A stretch of 39,144 nt of DNA from DAOPJM01 sp035399665. GTDB taxonomy: Bacteria; Bacillota; Clostridia; Christensenellales; CAG-138. The notes beneath the pieces were generated by a model. It did not search any database, was not told the DNA's origin, and worked only from the letters and a program-made list of their open reading frames with translations. The first letter of the stretch is position 1. Each line of letters starts with the position of its first letter. The stretch lies in the NCBI GenBank assembly GCA_035399665.1, contig DAOPJM010000017.1, forward strand, positions 1-39,144. The letters are read 5' to 3'. Positions 25,528-33,518 of this stretch are shown piece after piece. The position numbers and the translations under genes were made by a program.

Positions 25528-26520
25528 CTAAACCGTCAGGCTCTCCCTAAGCTTTTGGATAAAGCCCCTGCTCTCAAGCCTAAGAAGCTGAGAGACGCAG
25601 GCGGCTATTGTCTTTTCGGTCGCACTCCCGTGCGCCTTTACCACTATCTTCTTCGTCCCTAAGAACGTGGCTCCGCCCTGTGAATTGAAGTCAAAGCTGC
25701 GATACAGCCTCTCCCTTATTCGCCCGATAAGCTCAAGCTCCGCTTCGGAGCCGCCATTCTGTACCGCGCTTACAAGCGCCATGGCACGCTTACCCGCGGC
25801 CTCGGTGTTCTTCAATATGATGTTCCCGGCGAATCCGTCAGCGACTATCACGTCCACGGAACCGTCAACCACGGCTCCGCCCTCGACATTGCCTATGAAG
25901 TTGAGCGGCAGCGCCTCTATAAGCTCAAACGCTTCCTTGGTGAGGTCGTTGCCCTTGCCGCGCTCGCTGCCCACGGACAGCAAGCCTATTCTCGGCGATT
26001 CAAGCCCCTGAACGCTTCTCATGAACACATCGCCCATGAGCGCGAAGCGGGCAAGGTCTTTTGGCTTGCAGTCCATATTCGCGCCGCAGTCCACAAGACA
26101 CACCAAGTTTTTGCCGGCACAGGGCAATGCTGTGGACAAGGCGGGCAGCTTCAATCCCCCAAATAGCCCCAGCTTGAAGATTGAACCCACCATCAGCGCG
26201 CCCGTGTTCCCCGCGCTTATCATGCCGCAGGCCTCGGAATTGTCCCTTAAGTACTCCAGAGCCAGCATCATTGACGCCCGCTCGTGCGCTCCGAATATGC
26301 AGGTGGGCGGCTCATCGCCCGCGATACAGTCGTCCGTATCAAGAAAGCTCAGCCTGCCAAAATCAGCGTGCATCGCCTCAAAATAGCCGCGAAGGGTCTT
26401 TTCGTCGCCCGAAAGCACGAACTCAGCATTAGGATTCAGTAAAAGAGCCTCGGCAACACCCAAGGCTATGGGTTTGCAGCCGAAATCGCCCCCAAGCGTG
26501 TCAATGACTATCCTTCTCAT
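25528..26520 (-). CDS. plsX: Phosphate acyltransferase PlsX
   Basis: 330 residues, standard length. Converts acyl-ACP and phosphate to acyl-phosphate (reversibly), feeding PlsY for glycerolipid synthesis. Signatures are IDTLGGDFGCKP at the N-terminus (usually DAMGGD), MISAGNTGALMVGSIFKLG, LVDCGANMDCKP, GLLSVGSERGKGN, VADGFAGNIILK and the C-terminal GAxFLGTKKIVVKAHGSAT. The ATG at 26520 has GGAGG 5 bp upstream; longer in-frame versions are implausible. It follows fakA, whose product makes the same acyl-phosphate. PlsX lets that phosphate be turned back into acyl-ACP. Confidence 0.95.
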   Translation of the reverse strand: MRRIVIDTLGGDFGCKPIALGVAEALLLNPNAEFVLSGDEKTLRGYFEAMHADFGRLSFLDTDDCIAGDEPPTCIFGAHERASMMLALEYLRDNSEACGMISAGNTGALMVGSIFKLGLFGGLKLPALSTALPCAGKNLVCLVDCGANMDCKPKDLARFALMGDVFMRSVQGLESPRIGLLSVGSERGKGNDLTKEAFELIEALPLNFIGNVEGGAVVDGSVDVIVADGFAGNIILKNTEAAGKRAMALVSAVQNGGSEAELELIGRIRERLYRSFDFNSQGGATFLGTKKIVVKAHGSATEKTIAACVSQLLRLESRGFIQKLRESLTV

Positions 26521-26539
26521 ATCGCCCTCCATAGTAAAA

Positions 26540-26561
26540 GCGGCGGAGCTTACTCCACCGC
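26540..26561 (-). terminator. Stem-loop with U-tract across the fakA stop codon
   Basis: CTCCACCGC (26553-26561) pairs with GCGGCGGAG (26540-26548), with one G-U, around a 4-nt loop. On the minus strand it is followed by TTTTA and then by the plsX Shine-Dalgarno. The fakA stop codon lies in the loop region. It may attenuate plsX expression. Confidence 0.6.
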
Positions 26562-28196
26562 CATGATAAGGCTGTAAACCTCTTGTCCACCGCTTACGGC
26601 GCCAAACTCTATCATGGGGAAACGCTTGCCAAAAGCGGAGCAGAGCCGCTTTGCCTTCTCCGCGCTCACTTCCCTGCCGTAGAATACGGTGACAACCTGC
26701 TTGTCGTCTATGCCGTCCATCCCGCAAAGCATCTCTGTCGCCGCAGTCTCCATATCCTTCGCGGCGGAGATGATGCGGTCGTTGTCCAAACCGATGAAAT
26801 CACCCTTGTGTATCACGAGTCCGTTGTTCACGGAATCCCGCGTTGCGTTTGTGACAAGACCCGTGCTCACGTTGGGAACTCCGAACATCATGCTTTCTAT
26901 GACCTCGTCTATGGTCTCGCACGACATATCCATCATTGACAGAGCGGAATAGCCCTCCGCTACGGAGCGCGTGGGCAGAACATGCACCTTCGCGGCATCG
27001 TACAGTGTCGCCGACTGCTTGGCGGTGAGTATGATGTTTCCGTTGTTCGGCAGAACCAGTATATGCTCGCAGTTGAGCTTTGCGTACTCCCTCAAAAACG
27101 CGTCCGCTGAGGGGTTGTTGGTCTGTCCTCCGTCAATCACGGCGTCCGCGCCTATCTCCAAAAGATAATCGATTATGCCCTTGCCCGAAGCAACCGCCAC
27201 AACCGCGCAGCGCTTGCGCTCCTTGGGCTTTCCGCTGTCGGTCTTTATCAGGGTTTCATTGTGCTGCACCGACATATTCTCTATTTTGAGACTCAAGAAC
27301 TCGCCAAAGCCGTGGCAGTAGGCCAAAACCTTCTCCGGCTCAAAGGTGTGAACGTGAACCTTTATCAGGCTGCCGTCGCGAACCGCCACTATGGATTCAC
27401 CGACGCTCTCCAAAAAGGCTGTCAAGTCCTTTATGTCGAAGGCGTCAACGTCGATCCTGCGCTTTTGCAGCACTAAGATGAACTCCGTGCAGTAGCCGTA
27501 TTCCATGTTGTCGTCGGGGTCGAACGCGAAGCTCTTAGCCCCGCTTACGGTGTCGGTTTCAAGGCTGTCGTCGGTCAGCAGCTCGCCGTTTAGCGCCTTC
27601 TCCATGCCCTCGAATATGCATAAAAGTCCCGCGCCGCCGCTGTCTATGACCCCCGCTTCCTTCAGCACGGGAAGCAGCTCCGGGGTATGCGAAAGCGAGG
27701 CCTTCATCCTGCGTATGAGCGCGGAGAAGAAGGACTTCAGGTCGGAATAGTCGTTGCAGTGCTCCGCCGCGAACTCGGCGGTCTCGCGCATGACGGTGAG
27801 CATAGTCCCCTCGACGGGCTTCAGCACAGCGGCGTAGGCGTATTCCGTGCCTGACAGCAGCGCGGAGGCAAATTCACTCATGGAAAGCGACTCTTTCTCC
27901 CCCGTGTACTGGGCTATGCCGCGCATGAACTGTGAGAGTATCACTCCCGAATTGCCCCTTGCGCCCAGCAGATTGCCCTGAGCGAAGCGGCGCATATACT
28001 CGCCCGTATCCGAAACCTCGGAGGAAACGGAGCGAACTCCGCCCTCGAAGGTCTTGGTCATATTGGTACCCGTATCCCCGTCAGGAACCGGAAACACATT
28101 CAGGTTGTCCACGACCGAAGCGTTCCGCTTCAGCTCGCAGTAGCCGTTATACAGCATCGTGTGCAGAATATCGGCGTTCAGTACAACGTCTTGCAT
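26550..28196 (-). CDS. fakA: Fatty acid kinase catalytic subunit FakA (DAK-domain protein)
   Basis: 548 residues. The N-terminal DhaL-like kinase domain carries NVFPVPDGDTGTNM, the ATP/Mg-binding Asp triad. The middle region has GNSGVILSQFMRG and VIDSGGAGLL. The C-terminal domain contains VAVASGKG and VLPNNGNI, as in FakA/YloV. FakA phosphorylates fatty acids held by FakB (DegV) proteins to acyl-phosphate. Two fakB genes lie immediately upstream and plsX downstream, a complete route for using exogenous fatty acids. The ATG at 28196 gives the usual N-terminus MQDVVLNADILHTML; the frame can extend to a TTG at 28220 inside fakB. The Shine-Dalgarno is weak, so coupling to fakB is likely. Confidence 0.93.
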   Translation of the reverse strand: MQDVVLNADILHTMLYNGYCELKRNASVVDNLNVFPVPDGDTGTNMTKTFEGGVRSVSSEVSDTGEYMRRFAQGNLLGARGNSGVILSQFMRGIAQYTGEKESLSMSEFASALLSGTEYAYAAVLKPVEGTMLTVMRETAEFAAEHCNDYSDLKSFFSALIRRMKASLSHTPELLPVLKEAGVIDSGGAGLLCIFEGMEKALNGELLTDDSLETDTVSGAKSFAFDPDDNMEYGYCTEFILVLQKRRIDVDAFDIKDLTAFLESVGESIVAVRDGSLIKVHVHTFEPEKVLAYCHGFGEFLSLKIENMSVQHNETLIKTDSGKPKERKRCAVVAVASGKGIIDYLLEIGADAVIDGGQTNNPSADAFLREYAKLNCEHILVLPNNGNIILTAKQSATLYDAAKVHVLPTRSVAEGYSALSMMDMSCETIDEVIESMMFGVPNVSTGLVTNATRDSVNNGLVIHKGDFIGLDNDRIISAAKDMETAATEMLCGMDGIDDKQVVTVFYGREVSAEKAKRLCSAFGKRFPMIEFGAVSGGQEVYSLIMAVE

Positions 28197-28203
28197 ACTT
28201 TGC

Positions 28204-29094
28204 TTACTCTTTCCCCTCAATCGTTACTTCCCTGCCGACGCAGAAGGAGATTACAGTCCCGGGTCCGACGGACGCGCCGACTATCGGGCCTATGTAGTCG
28301 ATGTAGACGCTCTCGAACCCGACAAGCTTTTGTATCTCGTCACGCAGGGCTTCCGCCTCCTCAGGACAGTCCGCATGGCTTATATACAGGCACTGATGCT
28401 CGGAGTCTATGACATAATCCGCCACCATCTTGGCGATCTCACGCTTGGCGTTCAACGCGCCCTTCGCCTTCTTGACCGCGAAATTCTGCCCTATCCTATC
28501 GGATATGATAAGAGGCTTCACCCCAAAGAGGTTGCCGAAGATGGCGGTTGAGGCCGTAACCCTGCCCGCCCTTCTGAGGTAGTCAAGCGTCGCGGGCGTG
28601 CCGCACTGGTTGACGGTCAGCTTGATGGACTCGATATACGCCGCAGTCTCCTCCAAGCTCTTGCCCTCGGCACGGCATTCACAGGCCTTGATGCACAAAA
28701 GCCCCTGTCCCAACGAGCTTATGAGCGAGTCCACGCAGATTATGTGAGCCTCGGGATGCTCCGCCGTTATCTCTCTGGCGATGAGCTGCGCAAGGTTGAC
28801 GGAGCCGCTCAGCGCGGACGAGCATGAGATGTAAAGCACATCCATGCCCTTATTGACATAGGAGGTGAAGCATTCTGTAAACGACTGCCGCGAAACCTGC
28901 GTGGTCTTGATGATTGTGCCGTTTCGCATCAAATCATAGTACTCTTTGGCGGAATGGGTTTCCCAATCGAGCGAAGCCTTGATTTCCTCGCCGTTTATGA
29001 CGTAGTTCATCGGCACATAGTCGATATCATACCTCTGCCTCATCGCAAGGCAAAGGTCGCTTGTGGAATCCGCAACGATCGCAAAGCTCCTCAT
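28204..29094 (-). CDS. fakB: DegV-family fatty-acid-binding protein (FakB)
   Basis: 296 residues. EDD/DegV fold beginning VADSTSDL. The loop KTTQVSRQSF (residues 63-71) corresponds to the conserved TSQ-x-S stretch that contacts the fatty acid carboxyl. SCSSALSGSVN and the LRRAGRVTAS segment are also typical. The C-terminus has IGPIVGASVGPGTV. It should present a bound fatty acid to FakA for phosphorylation. It lies 5 bp after the second DegV gene and 7 bp before fakA. The ATG at 29094 has AAAGGG about 8 bp upstream. Confidence 0.9.
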   Translation of the reverse strand: MRSFAIVADSTSDLCLAMRQRYDIDYVPMNYVINGEEIKASLDWETHSAKEYYDLMRNGTIIKTTQVSRQSFTECFTSYVNKGMDVLYISCSSALSGSVNLAQLIAREITAEHPEAHIICVDSLISSLGQGLLCIKACECRAEGKSLEETAAYIESIKLTVNQCGTPATLDYLRRAGRVTASTAIFGNLFGVKPLIISDRIGQNFAVKKAKGALNAKREIAKMVADYVIDSEHQCLYISHADCPEEAEALRDEIQKLVGFESVYIDYIGPIVGASVGPGTVISFCVGREVTIEGKE

Positions 29095-29099
29095 GGTAA

Positions 29100-30044
29100 T
29101 TACCCTTTCTTGACCTGTGACAGTATCTCGGTCATTATGGCTTTTTCATTGACAAGCCCTTCGCTTGTCGGGGAACCAAAGTAGAAAGCCGCGCAAAGCC
29201 CGGGGCCAACCGTCGCACCGCAGGCAAGGCCAACGGGGTTCAGGATGATTTCCTTAGGCTCAAAAGCCTGCTGCACACGGCCGCGCAAGGTCTCCGCCCA
29301 ATCGGGACGGTTGGAATGCGCTATGAATATGGTCTGCTCCTTAGGTTCGGTTATGGTGCGCTCCATATAGGCTATGGTCGCGTCCACCGCGCTGCGCTTG
29401 CCCTTCGCCTTGCCGAGTACCTCGGAAAGGCCCTCACGGTTGAAGTCCGCCATGGGGCTTACGCCGATGAGAGTGCCGAACAAGGCCTTGACGTTGGAGA
29501 CTCTGCCCGTCTTGCACAGGAAGAACAGGTCGTCCATCCAACCCATCTGATGAATGCGGTATCGGTTCTCGTTCATCCAAGCCGCAACCTCGTCAATGCT
29601 CTGACCCTCCTCCTTCTTCTTTGTGGCAAGCATGATAAGCAGCGCCAAAGAGGTGGAATAGCGCAGAGAATCCACGCATACGACCCGCCTGCCCGGATAC
29701 TTGTCCTTGAGCTGCTTTGCCGCGACCAAGGCGTTCTGATAGCAGGCCGAAAGCGCGGATGAGAGGCTGACGGACAATACGTCCTTGCCCTGTGCAAGAT
29801 ATTTCTCGAAGGTCTCGACAGTCTCGCCTATGGTGCAGGTTGCTGTCCTATATGTGGTGCGGCTCTCTTTCATGGAGCTGTAATACTGTTCGGGGGTCAT
29901 AAGGTCCCAGTCAAGATCACACTTGGCTTCCCTGCCGTCGGGGTAGTACAAAACACCCTTGAGGTAGTCGGGAATGCCGCAGCGCTCCCTAAGCTCGCTG
30001 TTCAAATCGCAGGAGCTGTCTGGGATTATCACGAAATCGTTCAT
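29100..30044 (-). CDS. fakB: Second DegV-family protein (FakB paralogue) with an altered binding loop
   Basis: 314 residues. DegV fold with IIPDSSCDL at the N-terminus, VSLSSALSACYQNA, a CKTGRVSNVKALFG segment and NPVGLACGATVGPG near the C-terminus. In place of the usual TSQ-x-S loop it reads YRTATCTIG (residues 65-73), so ligand contacts may differ, perhaps for another acyl chain. First gene of the fakB-fakB-fakA-plsX operon. The ATG at 30044 is preferred; a GTG at 30056 is possible but would overlap the GGAAG sequence. A promoter lies at 30087-30115. Confidence 0.88.
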   Translation of the reverse strand: MNDFVIIPDSSCDLNSELRERCGIPDYLKGVLYYPDGREAKCDLDWDLMTPEQYYSSMKESRTTYRTATCTIGETVETFEKYLAQGKDVLSVSLSSALSACYQNALVAAKQLKDKYPGRRVVCVDSLRYSTSLALLIMLATKKKEEGQSIDEVAAWMNENRYRIHQMGWMDDLFFLCKTGRVSNVKALFGTLIGVSPMADFNREGLSEVLGKAKGKRSAVDATIAYMERTITEPKEQTIFIAHSNRPDWAETLRGRVQQAFEPKEIILNPVGLACGATVGPGLCAAFYFGSPTSEGLVNEKAIMTEILSQVKKG

Positions 30045-30086
30045 TTCAAAACTCACTTCCGATGTATTTTTGTTCTTTCCTAAGGC

Positions 30087-30115
30087 ATTTTATCACATAT
30101 GAATACCATTTTCAA
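30087..30115 (-). promoter_or_regulatory. Promoter of the fakB-fakB-fakA-plsX operon
   Basis: On the minus strand TTGAAA (30110-30115), a 17-bp spacer, TAAAAT (30087-30092), about 40 bp upstream of the first start codon. Confidence 0.65.
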
Positions 30116-30202
30116 TTCTTCGACGTCATTTTTACATGAAATTGGTGCAAACTGCCGGAAACTGTGATAGACTGTTCAGGATTATTGATAAGCGAGGTTC
30201 TG

Positions 30203-31153
30203 ATGATCTATTGGATAATTGCGGCAGCCGTTGTTTTGCTGCTCGGCGGCGGGCTTGCCGCCATGCTTTTCGTGACTATACCCATTGCAAAGCGCGTCTA
30301 CCGTGACATACTCGTTCGCACAAGCCCCGAAAAGTGGGGGCGTTGCTGCTCGGCTCCTGAAAACGAGGAACAGCTTGCCATGTGGAACAGCGGCGTTGAG
30401 TGGGGACGCGAGAACGCTATTTACATGAGCGAGGTTGAAATCACAAGCTATGGGCTGAAGCTCGTCGGCGAGTACTACGACTTTGGCGCAAAGCGCTGCG
30501 TGCTTATTCTGCCCGGGCGCTGCGAGTGTCTGATGTACGCCTATTATTTTGCACAGACCTATACCAAGACCAAATGCAATGTCCTTGTCGTGGACGCCCG
30601 CGCCCACGGTAACAGCGAAGGCACTTACAACAGCTGCGGGCTTTGGGAGAGCCGCGACGCGCTCAACTGGGTGCGCTTTCTGCGCGAACAAAAGGGCATG
30701 GATGAGGTCATATTGCATGGCGTCTGCGTGGGCGGCTCGGCCTGCTTTCTTGCGGCCGCCAACCCCGAATGTCCCGACTATCTCAGTACCATCATCGCGG
30801 AGGGCTGCTTTACAAGCTTCAGGGAATCCTTCAAGCGGCATATGCAGTACGAGAAGCGTCCCATCTTCCCCGTGCTGGACGAGATTATGCATCTTATCCA
30901 TAAGTGCGCGGGCAACAACGTCAATAGGAATACGCCCCTGCGCTGTGTCAAAAAGTGCGATAAGCGCGTGCTTTTCATATGCGGAAGGCAGGACCTTTTC
31001 TCGGTTCCAAGGGAGAGCCAAAGGCTTTACGACAGCTGCATAAGCAAGGATAAACGTATAAAATGGCTTGACAAGGGCGCACATTCGCACCTTCGGATAA
31101 ACAACACCGCAGAGTACGACAGGGCCATACTCGACTTCATTGACCGCGCTTAA
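30203..31153 (+). CDS. Membrane-anchored alpha/beta hydrolase with Cys at the nucleophile position
   Basis: 316 residues. One N-terminal helix (IYWIIAAAVVLLLGGGLAAMLFV, in two overlapping halves) anchors the protein, with the hydrolase domain following. Family landmarks are VDARAHGNSEG, the elbow LHGVCVGGSA, the acid in CGRQDLFSVP and the His in KGAHSHLR. The overall layout is that of YqkD-type extracellular hydrolases, but the nucleophile Ser of GxSxG is Cys175. The ATG at 30203 is chosen because GAGG lies 5 bp upstream; the frame runs open to 30164. It is divergent from the fakB operon. The substrate is unknown. Confidence 0.78.
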   Translation: MIYWIIAAAVVLLLGGGLAAMLFVTIPIAKRVYRDILVRTSPEKWGRCCSAPENEEQLAMWNSGVEWGRENAIYMSEVEITSYGLKLVGEYYDFGAKRCVLILPGRCECLMYAYYFAQTYTKTKCNVLVVDARAHGNSEGTYNSCGLWESRDALNWVRFLREQKGMDEVILHGVCVGGSACFLAAANPECPDYLSTIIAEGCFTSFRESFKRHMQYEKRPIFPVLDEIMHLIHKCAGNNVNRNTPLRCVKKCDKRVLFICGRQDLFSVPRESQRLYDSCISKDKRIKWLDKGAHSHLRINNTAEYDRAILDFIDRA

Positions 31154-31173
31154 GGGCTTCATGCGCAATCCGC

Positions 31174-31204
31174 TGTCATCCTCTTGCGACAGTCGAAGGA
31201 TCTT
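31174..31204 (+). repeat. Dispersed palindromic repeat, copy B
   Basis: Starts TGTCATCCT and ends GTCGAAGGATCTT; middle CTTGCGACA. The downstream GTCAGTCCCCGCTCCCCC (to about 31239) resembles the tail after copy A at the left window edge. Confidence 0.65.
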
Positions 31205-31262
31205 GCTATAAGCAATAGCGGTCAGTCCCCGCTCCCCCCGAATTTCCTTTCTCAACCCTTCG

Positions 31263-31411
31263 TGTCATCCTATTGCGTAGTCGAAGGATCTTCCCGAAAA
31301 CTAAAAAGTCAAGGGGCGCTCACGGCTGGAACAGCTTGTCCCGCGCGGGAGCGCCCCTACAACCGCAAGCTTGTTTCAAGATCCTTCGTCGCTTTGCTCC
31401 TCAGGATGACA
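31263..31411. mobile_element. MITE-like unit bounded by inverted repeats
   Basis: The left end TGTCATCCTATTGCG...CGAAGGATCTT (31263-31292) is mirrored by AAGATCCTTCG...AGGATGACA (31378-31411). Inside is a second inverted repeat, AGGGGCGCTC (31312-31321) and GAGCGCCCCT (31349-31358). No coding capacity. The nested palindromes over 149 bp are what a miniature element or a large REP/BIME-type unit would look like; no target duplication is evident. Confidence 0.55.
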
Positions 31412-31424
31412 GCGGAGGTTCGTT

Positions 31425-31481
31425 GGCGAAGCATATTAGGATGACAACGTGGTTTGGTTGGCGAAGCATATTAGTATGACA
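31425..31481 (+). repeat. Degenerate tandem pair of repeat ends
   Basis: GGCGAAGCATATTAG is repeated with a 35-bp period (31425 and 31460), each time followed by ATGACA. This resembles the end of copy D (CAGGATGACAGCG) and is probably decayed sequence of the same family. The rest of the gene-free stretch to 31586 shows nothing recognisable beyond a repeated ACCGCAAGC (31362 and 31512). Confidence 0.5.
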
Positions 31482-31586
31482 GCGGGGGCAGTTTGGGTGA
31501 ACGGGGCTTCTACCGCAAGCCTATTACATTGCCCTTCCGCCACTGATAACAACCTGCCTTGCCGCCCATGTCGAGCGTGCATATAA

Positions 31587-31625
31587 AAGACCGCTCTCCA
31601 TGTCAGTATATGGGAGAGCGGTCTT
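31587..31625 (-). terminator. Intrinsic terminator of the tyrS-yigZ-surface protein operon
   Basis: A perfect 13-bp stem, AAGACCGCTCTCC (31587-31599) with GGAGAGCGGTCTT (31613-31625), and a 13-nt loop. On the minus strand it ends in TTTTAT. It begins 6 bp after the stop codon of the last gene. Confidence 0.88.
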
Positions 31626-31631
31626 GTTCAA

Positions 31632-33518
31632 TTATTCTTCCTTCGCCGTTACTGCCCTTGGAGGCTTAATTCGTATGAATTCATTCTTAATCAACGGGCG
31701 AACCTCTGGTTCGCCGCCCTGCTCGATTATCCTCACAGAACGGTTCATCTCACGGAGCGCAGGGGCCTCAGCCTTAACCTTCAGCGGGGCAAAGCGCTGT
31801 GCGCTGTCCCTTGAGTACAGCAGCTTCGCGGGCGGTACATAGCCCATGGAGCCGTGTGCCTGTGCGCCGGCCGCGTAGCCCATGTTGATACCCATGGCGT
31901 CGGCCTCAAAGCCGGGCTTTGGCGGCTTGCTCTCCTCCTCACGCGGGAGCTTGGCTATGGCGGAGCGTTCCAGCGCGTACAGCACAATCACCGTGCAGGT
32001 ACAGACCGCGACAGTGATGATAAGCCCTATCAGGAGCTTCCTTACCAGCTTATTCAGCCCCGTAAGCAGCGCCGCCACAGCGGAAGTCTCGGTCTCCTCC
32101 GCAATCGGGTTGGCGTTTGACTCGGCCGACAGCAGCGCGGAAAGGTCAAGCGTGACCACGGAAGTAGAATACTCATTGCCCGCCGCGTCCTCTGCTCTCA
32201 GTACGAAGCTCAAGCTCGTCAGCCCGTCAAGCTCTATCTCCCTCGAAAGCTTCGTGTAGCCCGTGCCCAAGACGTCATAGCTTGCGATTACTATTTCGCC
32301 GCTGTCGAACAGCTCATACAGACGGGCATTCGTCAGCCTTACAACCGAGTCGTTGCTGACAACGAAGCTCAAGGTGGCGCTCATGCTTCCGCTGCTGTCC
32401 GTTACGGGGTCGGTAAGCGTCGCGCCAAGGGAAATCACCACCTGCGACGGCTCGATATAGGGCTTGATTTCGTAGCTGTCGTCGTCGTAACAGACATACT
32501 TATCGCCCCTGACGTCTATGCCCTCCGCGTGGAACAAGGCTCTGCGGTTGTAGTTGGTCTGTGAGGCCGCGGGCAAGGTGAACTCAAAGGTCTGCCAATC
32601 CGTGCCAAGGTCGAACTCCCTGCCCAAGGGGTCGTTTACCTCGTCGTAAAGCTGTATTCCCGTCATGGCGTGCGTGCCGACATTGCTGACGGTCACGACA
32701 AAGCGGGTCCCCTCCGAGGAGGTTGAGATAATCTGCGCGTCTATCGACAGCTTCACCTTGAGATACTCCACAAGCACCGGAGTTTGAAGCTGTACGGGCG
32801 AGGCGGGATAGTTCTTGACATTGTAGCTGATGACGGGTTGGATGTTCATGTCCTCCGTACCCATCACCACGGTATACACGAATACGTCACTCGACTGAGC
32901 CGCAAGCAGGTTCTTATCAAGCATTATCGTTTCGCCCGTCGCGCTCTCGACTATGGATATGTCGGTCATGTCGAAGATCGAAGCATTGGTGAGCGTAAGG
33001 CTTACCTCAACGCTTTCGCCCTCCTCATGGTAGGCGCAGTCCGCCGTCGCCGTTATGCCCATCTCAGGCAGAACGAAGCGTTCCACCGTGAGCGTGCCAA
33101 ACGCCTGCCGCTTCACGGAGCTTGGATGGAGCTTGGCAATATCATCCTTGGCGTAGGTCGTTTCCGTCCATTCAAGCATGAAGGTGATAGGTGTGTCAAA
33201 CTTGTCCTCCGAAATGGGGACGTTCTCCAAAGTGAACACGCGGTTCTCATTGGCGGGAATGGTTATCGTGCTGTCCAGCGACACCGACGAACTCAGTATA
33301 TCGCCCGTCAAGACGGCGTTGTACAGGGTGTACTCCGCGTCGGAGTCGTTGACTATGGTGAACGATATCCAACTCATATTGCCCGCCTCGATAAGTCTGC
33401 ACTCCGAATCACAGCTTATCTCCAGCTTGATGGGATGCTCGTCTGCCGCAAGCGAAACGGCCGTGAGCGCCAACGCCACGGCAAGTATCGCTGTTAAGAC
33501 AGACAGGCATCGTTTCAT
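31632..33518 (-). CDS. Secreted, membrane-anchored protein of unknown function with Ig-like repeats
   Basis: 628 residues, not recognised as a named family. A signal peptide (MKRCLSVLTAILAVALALTAVSLAA) is followed by roughly 460 residues of beta-rich sequence in which segments such as SFTIVNDSDAEYTLYNAVL, SLTLTNASIFDMTDISI, VVTVSNVGTHAMTGIQLYD and SFVVSNDSVVRLTNARLYE recur about every 120 residues, like DUF11/CARDB-type Ig-like domains. One membrane helix lies near residues 493-514, then a cytoplasmic tail of about 110 residues rich in Pro, Lys and Gly/Met. So the repeats face outside. AAGGAG lies 7 bp before the ATG, which overlaps the yigZ stop (ATGA). Confidence 0.75.
   Translation of the reverse strand: MKRCLSVLTAILAVALALTAVSLAADEHPIKLEISCDSECRLIEAGNMSWISFTIVNDSDAEYTLYNAVLTGDILSSSVSLDSTITIPANENRVFTLENVPISEDKFDTPITFMLEWTETTYAKDDIAKLHPSSVKRQAFGTLTVERFVLPEMGITATADCAYHEEGESVEVSLTLTNASIFDMTDISIVESATGETIMLDKNLLAAQSSDVFVYTVVMGTEDMNIQPVISYNVKNYPASPVQLQTPVLVEYLKVKLSIDAQIISTSSEGTRFVVTVSNVGTHAMTGIQLYDEVNDPLGREFDLGTDWQTFEFTLPAASQTNYNRRALFHAEGIDVRGDKYVCYDDDSYEIKPYIEPSQVVISLGATLTDPVTDSSGSMSATLSFVVSNDSVVRLTNARLYELFDSGEIVIASYDVLGTGYTKLSREIELDGLTSLSFVLRAEDAAGNEYSTSVVTLDLSALLSAESNANPIAEETETSAVAALLTGLNKLVRKLLIGLIITVAVCTCTVIVLYALERSAIAKLPREEESKPPKPGFEADAMGINMGYAAGAQAHGSMGYVPPAKLLYSRDSAQRFAPLKVKAEAPALREMNRSVRIIEQGGEPEVRPLIKNEFIRIKPPRAVTAKEE

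Noticed and set aside
30182..31255. 357-codon antisense frame over the 30.2 kb hydrolase
   Set aside because: Mirrors a gene with clear hydrolase motifs and its own ribosome binding site; the antisense product resembles nothing and overlaps the fak promoter region only partly.
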